Source: Strigamia acuminata
Lineage: Eukaryota > Arthropoda > Chilopoda > Geophilomorpha > Linotaeniidae
DNA length: 64,000 bases
Direction of reading: 5' to 3'
NCBI GenBank assembly: GCA_949358305.1
Contig: OX442318.1
Coordinates: 8,730,501-8,794,500 of the forward strand
The position numbers and the translations under genes were made by a program. The notes under the pieces are model-generated. The model was not told where the DNA came from. It ran no database searches and saw only the letters and a list, made by a program, of their open reading frames with translations. Shown piece by piece: positions 31,501 through 44,639 of the stretch (within the stretch, counting starts at the first letter, position 1; every line of letters begins with the position of its first letter).

Positions 31501-34182
31501 TCTTTTGCCATCTGTGGGACGATTTTCTTAAGGAACAAACTTTACATTCACACTATTCACATTGCGGACACATTCCCCGTGGCCCATGGCGGGCCCAACG
31601 TGACCCGTCCCTGCCCCATCGTAGCCTGTCCCTGTGGTCCGACCCATACAGATTTCCCGGTACTAAATTTGTACCCAGTCCAGCCCTGACTGTAGTAGTT
31701 TAGACTTAACAGCATTTTAAACAACACTTTACAACTGCTTTTCTCGATCTAGTCTGGTCTCAGTGGCAGTGGGCCTGCATATGACGTTTAAACACCAAAA
31801 CACGTTTATCTGCAAGTTAAACATGACTTTATGAATGCGCTTGCTATTTATTTATTGAAACACCAGATTAAAGTACATTGCCACATCTTACACACGTTTG
31901 TTTTTCTCTTTTACGACACCTTTTTACTAAATTCTTCATCATTTCACCAGTTGTTCATCGAAATTAGAATCCAACGTGTTGTTCTTTACAACACTCAACG
32001 TTTGTTCTGTCTCAAATGGTTATTATATTATTATTACCGTATTTCCGCAATTAAAAGCCTCGACTCTTATTTCAAATCACCACTCTCAGCCGCAACTACT
32101 ATTCAACTTAAAGCGTACATAGTAGTATCATTTCCGTTTTGACCACTGAAGATGATCATTGGACGAAAGGCCTATGGTTTTAGTTAATTGTTTGTAAGTT
32201 TAAGAGCGCCGTTAATGCCATTAAATCACTAGCTGCATTCAAAAACTAAAATATTTTGTGTTTTACTTCAATTTTAAACCAAAAATGACATCATTTCCTG
32301 TTTAAACCAATGTTAAAACTTAAAATACACTTAAACTAAAATTGTTATTTTAATTTTCGATTGCAGCTACTATTAATTATCAAGGAGACGCATTGCGATA
32401 GATCTTCCAAAGCGGCTTTTAATTGCGTGAATGTTATTTTATTTCCTCCCAAAAAACTTCACAGTCAAGGTCGAGACCACAATTGACCACCGATCAAAAA
32501 TCACATAATTCAGGACAAAATAAAAAAAAAGAACGACTTGTAAACCACCAAAATGATCACCTCATCTATTTGGGAAACTATTTACAAAGAGATTGGAATC
32601 CATGTGCGCATTTGGGAAAATTGCATTTGGAAATCACTATTGCGGCGTTGTTACTAAATTACGTTGCCCAAGCGCTGTCAAAATCCATAAGGTTTCCAGT
32701 TTTCCGCTTTTTTCCCCTTCTCGCCAATAGATGCAAAATAATTGATGAAACTCTTGAAAAATAGAAAAATCATAGTTGGGTTTCCCCCATGACCATTTGA
32801 TATTGCTCACAGGTGCCAGCAGTGTTTGTAGGGGAGCCTGCATTGCAGAAAATCAATACACTGAGCAGCCATCTCTCCTTTTCCAGTTTTCTACCATGAA
32901 TAATGAAGGCATTCCCTTTACCACACTTACAACACACTTCGGAGTACTCATTACCCATTTCATCTTCAGGCCTTAACTCCAATTTCAAATTTGTAATTTT
33001 CACTACAACACAAATTATTTATTGATTTTTTATAAAAAAAAAAAAAAATAATTTTTGAGAAAAAAAAAATTGTATATTATTTTTGGGATTATTTTAATAT
33101 CCAATAATCAATTTAATGTTAATTCAAATTGCAGGGAAATGCTATTAAAGCATTTAATTTGATTTCACTTGTTTGCTTAGCAACTGGTAAACATTAGTCC
33201 ATGGCAACCAAATTAAAAATATTTTCCAACTTTTAAAATCCTGTTTTTTTTCTTTTTCCTTCTTTCAAATAATGTCCTCCAAGGAGGGAAAATAAGGCAA
33301 ATTTCTTGCATGTGCAGCTGCTAGGAGCAGGTGGGAACACACCTGGCCCTTGTTGCTAGATCTAAGATGACCACCCATACTACAATAGGCCTAAACAGAG
33401 AAAAACTGGTTGATATGTGCAGTTTAACTAATTTCACAGCCTTAGCTCACAAAAAGACACAAACATAAACCATTATTTTCACTTTCCAAGCCTAATTTCA
33501 CATTTCAAACGTGTATTGTATTTTTTCAAGGCATAAATTTCTAAATTTAAGCATCAAAATGTATTCTTTTGATTGGTAAAACAATATTTTTTCATTTCTA
33601 GCATGTTTACACATTTTTTGCATATTTATCCACATTTTTTGCATGTTTTACACCACATTTTCAGCTTGTTGTTCCAGACTTTAACCTAAAAACCAAATTT
33701 TACATACAAAAAAAAAATTAAACACAAAAAAAATTCCATTTCAGTTGAAAACCCAAAGATCACTCCCAATTTTCCAATCAAAACTAATGAACACAAAAAT
33801 TCAAGCAGCCAAAAAGCCTTTTATATCCAAATAAGTCAATTAAGGCCTACGCCCTTTAAGTGAATTTCATTAAAGAGCTCAGTCATGACCTTAAGTCCCA
33901 TCATCTCCCTTTAAACCCTCAAAAACAAGCCCCGATCATCTCCCACTCACAGCCAAAACCCAATCACTAATCCACCAACAATCGTCTCAACAAAGCACAA
34001 ATGTCATGTGTAATAGGCCTAACTAGCCACCGAACTAGGTCACCATCGGAGCTAAGATTCCGGCCCGTTTTCGCGCAATTTTACACGTTTATCCACTCGC
34101 ATCTTACCTCCACGTAAGCTTCGATGTCATGTATCGTGACACCAAGAATAAATACGATGAGAAAGGAGGATTTGGGCCACAT
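25579..34182 (-). CDS. APPL: Amyloid precursor protein family member (APP/APPL)
   Basis: Coding exons on the minus strand: 34108-34182, 30773-30949, 30567-30693, 29329-29541, 28020-28411, 27799-27957, 26791-27019, 26598-26717, 26321-26535, 25579-25839. All junctions have GT/AG and keep phase, giving 655 residues. Order: signal peptide (MWPKSSFLIVFILG...), growth-factor-like domain (from EPQVAMICG), copper-binding-like E1 subdomain ending FSGVEFVCCP, a Ser/Asp/Glu acidic stretch, the helical E2 domain (HFDAKREHEEFKAAEKRLEE onward), juxtamembrane linker, one membrane helix (about 586-608), and a cytoplasmic tail with VDQAATPEERH and the sorting motif GYENPTY (642-648). APP proteins are synaptic type I receptors/adhesion molecules whose tail binds PTB adaptors. 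There is no Kunitz domain. The first intron (3.2 kb) and others carry minisatellites and MITEs. Family identity is certain. Confidence 0.95.
25845..26275. repeat. AT-rich minisatellite in the last APPL intron
   Basis: About 15 imperfect copies of a ~27-30-bp unit (ATTTATCAAAAATGGAAAAA with AACAATGAAAAT). Confidence 0.8.
27160..27775. repeat. ~29-bp minisatellite in an APPL intron
   Basis: Roughly 20 copies of a unit reading TGTCCTAAAACAACAATA with AAACCGTCCAAAA, preceded by a second family (AAAAACTCAAAAAATGTCT). Confidence 0.85.
28440..29110. repeat. Two adjacent ~30-bp minisatellites in an APPL intron
   Basis: 28440-28690: about eight units of TTTTTACACGTTTGATTGG with TGTAAATTCCA. 28740-29060: six units of a 31-bp repeat (GCATATTTAGGTGTATATTG), then three of a related form (ATTTATGCGTGTATCGATG). 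Confidence 0.88.
29822..30134. mobile_element. 313-bp MITE with CCGTATT TIRs and TA target site
   Basis: The ends are CCGTATTAACCCGCTTTAAG and the inverse of CCGTATTGCCTCGCTTTAAG, with TA on both sides. It lies in the APPL intron between exons 3 and 4. A 5' portion of the same family lies at 51176 onward. Confidence 0.82.
30383..30537. mobile_element. 155-bp hAT-like MITE in an APPL intron
   Basis: It starts CAGGGCTGGACTGGG and ends CCAGTCCAGCACTG. The 8-bp flanks are CTCCAAAC and CTCCAACC. Other members are 51487-51635 and 53638-53847, with a partial copy at about 31565-31691. Confidence 0.85.
31010..34107. other. Large first intron of APPL: repeats, no gene supported
   Basis: It contains the partial MITE at ~31565-31691, a CCGTATTT-type MITE remnant near 32037, a segment near 32225-32320 repeated at 46580-46660, and AT-rich unique DNA. 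A minus-strand frame at 33003-32770 (EDEMGNEYSEVCCKCGKGN, then RKLEKERWLLSVLIFCN) looks protein-like but matches no family I recognise and lies inside the intron on the same strand. Confidence 0.45.
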
Positions 34183-34944
34183 TCTTTGACTACAAGCACA
34201 AGTAGTCAATGTGGCTTTCTCTCCTGTTTCTGATTTTCTGAGGAGGGATTTTTAAGACGTGGGCTATCATTGGTCCAGATTGCATGCATCTCCCCTAGGA
34301 GACGAGCGGAGAGGACCAATCGCGAGGCGGCTTTCAAAGCGATTGTTTGCAGCTGTCTTGCGCAGTTTAAATACGGTGGTGATGTAATTGTACGTGAAGA
34401 TCGATTTTAATTGTTCTCCGATTAGGGTTGGTATTTTTCTTTTTGTTTTCAAGTGATTAATGTTTTAATTTTGAAACAATTCGATCTGCTGTTCAGAAAT
34501 GTTGGAGTCTGGGGCGTGTGACGTCTGGTGGTGGGAAGTCGAATCTTGACATGAGGTAATGTTGGATTTTTTCTATACAAATAAATGATATAACCAGGAA
34601 AAAAACAAAGGATTTGTGATTTTTGTAAGTTTTCATATCCATTTATTGAAATTATATAATCCTAAAATAAATTTGAATTGATTTTCAACCTTAGAAATGA
34701 CATTTAATGTTTAAAAAAAAAATATTTTAACGAATTTATGACAATATGTTACCCAAAATTTCAATTAAAATGAACTGATTAGACTTTATATTGTCAAAAA
34801 AATCATAAAATAAATTCAATTTTAGACATTCAAACATTAAAAAATCAACAAAAACATGTTAAAATATCATTTGCCCCTGCAAGTGAGCTTTCCTGCATGT
34901 TTAATTCACCAAAAATTTATTTCTCTGCAGAAAAATCATTCGTC

Positions 34945-37900
34945 ATGGACACTGAAAATGAGAAAACTGAACTGTGCAAATCAGACTCCAAGAATAAACT
35001 GACACCAATTCTTGATCAACATGTGCCAACTAGAAGATATCATTGGTGGCAACTCATCCCAAAGAGATATTTGGTTGCATGTATGGCTTTCCTTGGCTTC
35101 TGTAATGTATACATTCTGCGTGCTAACCTGAGTGTTGCAATTGTGGACATGGTAGCCAATAAATCATACATTGAAAATGGCACCACAATTTATGTGAGTT
35201 TGCTTTCCAACACACAAAACTCCATTTCAACTCCATTTCTTTCAGAAACAAGAGTTTGATTGGGACACAAAACTGCAAGGAACCATTTTAGGAGCATTCT
35301 TTTATGGTTACATTGTTACTCAAATACCAGGAGGTTGGAAACAGTGAAATAATTAAAAAATAAATATTTTTTTTTAAAAAAATATTTTTATTTTTTTAAT
35401 AGGTTGGATGGCAACTCATTTTGGTGGAAAAATAGTATTTGGTATTGGTGTTATGCTAACAGCATTTTTAACACTGTTAACACCATTTGCAGCGCGGCTA
35501 AGCGTCTACGCTCTTATTGCCGTTAGAGTATTGGAAGGCCTTACTGAGGTAAGTCAGCGATGAGACCCCAGATGGATGGGGGTCCTAAGCAACCATCCTC
35601 TGCTACCACTGTTGGGGGTTTTTGATGTTGGTGAGTGACTAAAAACAGCCAAATCCAGTAGTGGCATGTACAGACCTAACATGGCCGCCAATTAACTAAA
35701 AGTGAAGTTGGAACAAATAATTCGTGATCACTTTCGGTTTTCGACCAATGGGGAAGCGCCAGAAGCCACTTTGAGCTGCGGCTTTAATTCGGGGGCGGCT
35801 CTTATTTTAAATAGTGGCCAATATCGTACTATTACGTTCATTGAACGTATATAGCCGCGGCTACTATTCGAGGGCGGCTGTTATATCAAATCGCCTATCT
35901 CGGCCGCGGCTACAATTCGAGGGCGACTCTTATTCGATAAAAAACGGTAGTTCGAGTTCACTCGAATTAAACAACCTTCTGCGAGGGATTATTCACTACT
36001 CGAATAATCCTCGTCATCCCTGTTTACATGACAGTTGTGCACACGGAACACTTCATCTCACTCAAAATATTACCCAATACCTAATCTTTAATAGATATTA
36101 TTGTTTGGTGACATATTCTTTTTTTTCTGATGAATAAGGGTTTAGCTTATCCGGCCATTCACGCTTTATGGACACACTGGGCACCGCCGATGGAAAAAAC
36201 CCGTCTGGCCACAATAGCTTTCTCCGGCTCCTACATTGGAATGACTTTGGCATTTCCAATATCAGGTCTGCTTGCCCAATATCTTGGCTGGCCTTCTATA
36301 TTTTACTTCTTTGGTAGGAGAATGTCATCTCTTTATTTATTAACCAAATAAATAACCTTACGCTTTCATCCAGGCATCATTGCCTTTGTCTGGTGGTTGC
36401 TATGGATTTACATGATCAGGGAAACACCGCAGCAACATGAGACCATCTCCAGATACGAATTGGATTTCATTCAGGATAGCATTGGAATCTCATTACAGCC
36501 ACAAGTTAATCCTATCAATTATTGAAAATTATAAAATTTGTATTGAAATTAAATTTTTTCTATATATTAGGACAATAATCCACCTTGGAGCCATGTTTTC
36601 ACTTCCCTGCCTGTCTGGGCCATAGTTTTAGCCCATTTTAGTGAAAATTGGGGATTTTACACCATGTTGACTGGTTTACCTACATTCATTAAAGATGTCC
36701 TCAAAATGGAATTGGAGCAATTGGGCTTCGTAGCTGGTTTACCGTACTTGGTGTTAGCAATTTGCCTGCAAATTGGAGGCCAATTATCAGACTGGATCAG
36801 GAATAAAGGTCACCTAACAACAACCCAAGTGCGTAAACTCTTCAATTGCACAGGTAAATGGATATAATATTACGGAATGCACCGAACATTCGATACTCCG
36901 ACGACGTCCAACCCTTTCAAGCTTGATCCCGATTTCAAGTACGAATACGAACCACGAAAGCGCGCCTTATCGATACTTTTGACTTTAACGAGTTTCTAGA
37001 CCAGCGGTCGGCAACAGGCGGACCGAGGTCCGTATCCGGACCGCGGAAGGTCGAAACTTGGACCGCCAAATAACTTACCTACCTATTCAATTTAATTAAT
37101 ATTTTTATATAACTAAGCTTAGTTTTAGACTCTAAAACTACCGTATAATCTCGGGTATAAGCCGATCTCCCCATTCTGAGGCACCATTTTGCTAATAAAT
37201 GGTGTATGCGAGTATAAGCCGAGTACGTCAAAATGTTGTGAAATTTAGTCGAAAATTGATGAAATTGACTACAATTTAGTCGAAAATTGATGAAATTGAC
37301 TACAATTTAGTCGAAAATTAATAAAGTTGACTACAATTTAGTCAAAAATTGTTGAAATTCACTGATTGTTGGACACGCGCATATAAGCTGACCCCCCCAA
37401 TTAGCGGCAAGGTTTTTGCAATAAATTGCTCGGCTTATACCCGAGGTTATACGGTAGTTTTATATATATATTGTGTTTAATATAATTACTTAAATGAGTC
37501 AAAATAAAAATTTAAAACTAGTAAGTACAGTATTAAGAGTTTTTTTTCTGGACCTCGATAAAATTTTTCAATAGTATCCGGACCCCACTTAAAATTACTT
37601 GCCGACCCTTGTTCTAGACCTACCTAGGTCCCCAAATCATCAAATTGATGTACAATTTGCTGTAAACAGACCATTTATTCGGGCTTTTTCAACTGTATTG
37701 GTCAGTTTATGCGGTTTATTGGCTATTCGGTACATCCCGGCTGAAAATAAAGTGACATTTATGCTAATTTATTGATTGTACTTCCAAAAGGGATGATAAT
37801 ACAAGCCATTTTCATGTTGGTTGTTGCACTTACGATGACCCGGATGACAGTCATTATCTGCTTGACTATTGCTATTGGTATAGGCGGGTTTGTGTGGTCT

Positions 37901-38333
37901 GCATTTGGTGTCAATCATTTGGACATTGCCCCAAGAGTAAATAGAAATAAAAATTAATACTAAATTCAAATTCAAATTCAAATATATATATATTTTTTTT
38001 TACAGTTTGCTAGTTTGTTGATGGGTCTTTCCAACTGCATTGCAACGATTCCTGGAATTGTCACACCGATTTTGAATGGACAAATTGTTGTTAATAAGGT
38101 TTGAATTGTTTTTGAATTTAGATTTAAATGTTTTTCATTTTTTTTTTGGTTTAATTCAGAGCGAATCGGAGTGGCAAATGATTTTTTTCATTGCATCAGG
38201 GGTGTATTTAGGAGGGGCTATATTTTATGGGTTGTTTGCATCCGGAGAGCCGCAGAAATGGGCCGAGAGTACCAATTATTCGTCATGTACCGATGTGCAA
38301 TCGGCGGAAGAAATACCGTTTGCGAGCGAATAA
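34945..38333 (+). CDS. SLC17-family anion/phosphate transporter (sialin/vGLUT-like)
   Basis: Coding exons: 34945-35193, 35246-35333, 35403-35548, 36139-36313, 36374-36504, 36571-36853, 37791-37936, 38006-38098, 38160-38333, giving 494 residues with all phases matching. Start: the Met at 34945 is chosen because a TTTCTCTGCAG acceptor ends at 34930, placing the upstream Met (34897) in an intron. The sequence shows the MFS fold of SLC17: [20 protein letters not shown] in helix 1, a glycosylatable NKS/NGT loop, [41 protein letters not shown], the [14 protein letters not shown] motif, and [19 protein letters not shown] late in the protein. Such proteins co-transport organic anions or phosphate with Na+ or H+ across plasma, lysosomal or vesicle membranes; the substrate cannot be told from sequence. 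Intron 6 holds nested transposons and intron 3 a GC-rich repeat (35760-35955). Confidence 0.93.
35760..35955. repeat. GC-rich dispersed repeat in SLC17 intron 3
   Basis: Three internal copies of a GCCGCGGCTACTATTCGAGG / GGCGGCTCTTAT module, ending AAAAACGGTAG. A single module also occurs at 13450-13490. Probably a MITE related to the CCGTAT-ended group. Confidence 0.55.
37002..37611. mobile_element. 610-bp hAT-type element in SLC17 intron 6
   Basis: The ends are CAGCGGTCGGCAACAG and the inverse of CAAGGGTCGGCAAG, flanked by the perfect 8-bp duplication TTCTAGAC (36994-37001 and 37612-37619). Non-coding. It is split by a younger MITE. Confidence 0.9.
37141..37454. mobile_element. 314-bp MITE nested inside the hAT element
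   Basis: TIRs read CCGTATAATCTCGGGTATAA on the left and, reverse-complemented, CCGTATAACCTCGGGTATAA on the right, with TA on each side. The interior has three near-identical ~30-bp TACAATTTAGTCGAAAATTG units. Its TA-plus-CCGTAT ends and length match the element at 29822-30134. Confidence 0.88.
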
Positions 38334-38499
38334 ATGAATGTAATGTTTCATATATTCAACGTTTTGCGATTTTTTTAACGAAAAGATTTGGTTTAGCGAG
38401 GAAATTAATTAATATTTTGGTTTTTTGATATTCCTAAATAAAATTACGGAAAACGGGATTGCAAAATTCTGAAATGCCATCATTAAATGCATTTTTTTG

Positions 38500-38990
38500 A
38501 ACTAAAATGGACTGTTTTACGTGGAAAACGTGTAAAAACTGACTATTGTAAATGGAAAAAGGGTAAAAATTGATATTTTTAGAAGGAAAGTAGAGAAACG
38601 GACTATTTTTAGAAGAAAAGTGGAAAAATTGACTATTTTTGGTAAAAATTGTAAAAATTGACTATTTTATGTGGAAAAATGGTAAAAATTGACTATTTTA
38701 TGTGGAAAAATGGTAAAAATTAACTATTTCAGATGTAAAAATGGTAAATAATTAACTATTTTACGTGTAAAAATGGTAAAAATTGACTATTTCAGGTTGA
38801 CAAATTGTTAAAATTGACTATTTTAGTTAGAAATCATTTAAAATTGACTATTTTCCATGAAAAATGTGTAAGAATTGACCATTTTACATGAAAAATGTGT
38901 AAAAATTGACCATTTTATACAGATAAAGTGTAAAACTTGTCTATTTTACCCGAAAAATGTGAAAAACTGCCATTGCATCCCCATCACGCT
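38500..38990. repeat. ~32-bp minisatellite downstream of SLC17
   Basis: About 14 imperfect units of AAAAATTGACTATTTTA with TGTGGAAAAATGGT. Bases 38990-39370 after it are AT-rich with no gene. Confidence 0.8.
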
Positions 38991-39359
38991 GGAATTCATT
39001 AAATATTAAATAAGAAAATAATAAAAACTGATAATTTTCGTCTAAAAAAATCGCAAAACATCTAACCATTGTATGTATACATGTATTACACGTGCTGTTT
39101 CCATATCATTATAAAATTACAAAAAAAAAATTAAAAATTTAAAAAATTAAATTAAAAACTAAAAGACCACAATCAGAAAAAAAAATCAGGAATTTTTATA
39201 TACGACGTATATATTATATATATCCATTAAAAAAAAAATTTGTATATATATTTTTGTGATAACTACTCAATGTTTACTTATGAATCTTGCTTACAAATAA
39301 AACAATCATTCAAAAGCGAAACAATTTATTTAACAAAAAAAAAACATTTTTCCCCATTA

Positions 39360-42733
<3,374 letters not shown>

Positions 42734-43066
42734 TTAATTACCCGACCCACCTAGTTTTCACGGACTGCACATACGAAACAATAATAATCACACGATGAAT
42801 TTAATCTTTGAAATTAGGTCGTGTATTAAAAATCTTTTTTCTAGTCCAATAATCTTTTAAAATTTTCAAATAAGCTCATTTATTTAGCAAAAAAAAAATA
42901 GTAAAAAATACATGTAGCAAACCAGCGCCACAGAAATATCATACAAAAATTCGTCATTGAACATAACATTATATAAAAATAGAGATGAATAAAATTAAAA
43001 ATAAAAATTGAAGTATCATAGATACTACAAAAAAATGTCTTTTTCCAGTCACAATCACAATATACT

Positions 43067-44436
43067 TCATTCCTCACTGAAAAAATAAACAAATAAATAT
43101 AATAAGTAAATTATACACTACAGACAAGATGCAGCTTGACCATGACCCACTAGCCTAGGAGGCCCACGCAGTCGAACCTCGTTACACCAAACCGTGATAT
43201 AATTTTTTTTGTTATAACGAATTGTTAAAAATGACTTGGTTGGTTGGCCATGGTGTTCCATGTTAAAAAATTTTGATATAACGAACTTTCATTACAACGA
43301 ACCGATTTCTGGGGATTCGTTACGGCGAGGCTCGACTGTACCGCGTCTAAAAATTACCTCTCTTCGACATCATCCTCGAACAACTCTTCGTTATCGTCCC
43401 GGTCGTCTCGATTCTCCGACTTGACTTTTTGTTGTTTATTTTTATTATATTTTTTCGGGAAAAAAGGTGAATACGGATTAACATTAGGTATAAACATAGG
43501 GCTGGGATAAACCATCGGATTGAAGGTGTTAGGGTACGGCATGTTCATTCTAGTCATTCCCATGCTTGGTGCGAAGAACATGGGCATCGTCAGAGTGTTG
43601 GCCGCCATTAAGTTTCCATTTCCACCCTGGTTGTTCATCATGGGTCTCATCGGCTTGTTAAACGGCCTCTGGAACATGTTGTTCATCGGCTGAGTGAACG
43701 CGACGGCAGGAACAAACATGCTGCCTTGATTCTGGCTCATCATGCCCATCATTTGACCGTTCCCAAAGCCGTTTCCATTAGGTTTCGATTGCGGTTGCTG
43801 GAAATCGAAACCGTTCTTGAAATTCTGATTCTGGTTCGGATTGACGAGCGCGATGTTGGAATTCTGAAGCAAACTCGCGAGTTCGGCGGTCGTCATGGCC
43901 ACGTCGATGTGCGGGGTGCCCGAATTGGCGAAACCTTGCGGTGCAACGTTCATTTCCGGTTTCAATCCGTGCTGGTTGACAGTTTCGGTTTGCTTGTCGC
44001 CGACTATCACTCGCTGTATGGACGGCTGCGGGTAGAAATTGTCGTTTCCGCCTCTGTACGGGTTGTAGTTGATGTTGGGTACGAAATAGGAAGTTGGCAC
44101 CATTTGATCTTGGTAATTATTAACATTTGGACGCAGTCCGACATCGCGCATGGCCTGCTGGTACTCTTCATCGTCGTCCATGTTTCCCTGGTAGCTCACT
44201 CTGGCGCCGGCCATCGGCGGCGCGCGCCTCAGCGGCATCGGCAATGTTACGTTTTCGGCATCTTCGATCCTTCTCGTGATGATTTCGCCCGAATCGATCG
44301 CATTTGTGCCGACAAAAAGGACGAATCCGACTAAAAGCAGCTGCAAATGTAATGAGAAACTGTTAAATACCTGTAAACTTCGATTTTAGTGTTTCGGCAA
44401 CAGCGCGCCTACCTGTGTGCTCGTCTTGGTGGCCAT
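43067..44436 (-). CDS. Secreted Met/Asn/Pro/Gln-rich protein, unknown function
   Basis: Exons 44413-44436, 43358-44340 and 43067-43076 give 338 residues. The first exon (MATKTSTQ) and the start of the second (LLLVGFVLFVGTNA) form a signal peptide, with likely cleavage before IDSG. The mature protein begins with a charged region (ITRRIEDAENVTLPMPLRR, DDDEEYQQAM). A long low-complexity body rich in Asn, Met, Pro, Phe and Gln follows (NGNGFGNGQMMGMM, PMFFAPSMGMTRMNM), then a Lys-rich then acidic end (NKNKQQKVKSENRDDRDDNE). The last exon is inferred from an AGAG|GTAATT donor and TTTTTTCAG acceptor, giving ...DDVEESEE; without it the frame stops four codons earlier. AATAAA lies near 42880. Composition suggests an extracellular structural or matrix protein, as an inference only. 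A MITE (43169-43338) sits in the last intron. Confidence 0.75.
43169..43338. mobile_element. ~170-bp mariner-type MITE
   Basis: Ends CAGTCGAACCTCGTTACACC and inverted GAGGCTCGACTG. The interior is full of ATATAACGAA and ATTGTTAAAAATG words shared with copies at 46437-46580 and 44985-45060. Confidence 0.75.
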
Positions 44437-44469
44437 GGTCAAAATAAGCACAAAGGCTGTTCACCCGCC

Positions 44470-44477
44470 TTATATAT
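44470..44477 (-). promoter_or_regulatory. TATA box of the secreted-protein gene
   Basis: TATATAAG on the minus strand, 34 bases before the ATG (44436). A start site ~30 bp downstream would leave only a few bases of leader, or initiation may lie slightly further along. It is the only well-placed TATA box noted ahead of a coding exon in this window. Confidence 0.6.
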
Positions 44478-44639
44478 TCAAGGTTAACTAGTTTAGTGGG
44501 CCGTCTAGGGTCAGATCGGCGCGCCCCCTACTCTCACGATCAAAGAAGGAGCACGATGGAATCTTCGTCTGACCAACTGACACTCATTATTATTATTAGC
44601 AAGGTCAGGGACCCTTTTTTAAGGACAAAAAAGTATTAA

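Noticed and set aside
32140-32200. CTGAAGATGATC...CGAAAGG resembling a hammerhead core or Penelope-type 3' motif
   Set aside because: The stem II bases do not pair and no reverse transcriptase is nearby. Chance or a very old remnant.
32770-33003. Minus-strand frame with EVCCKCGKGN and KERWLLSVL
   Set aside because: Protein-like but unrecognised, inside the APPL intron, and without clear splice sites on both sides; not enough to call a gene.
34897-34944. Upstream Met as start of the SLC17 gene
   Set aside because: The sequence between it and the chosen Met contains a polypyrimidine tract and CTGCAG acceptor, so it is probably intronic.
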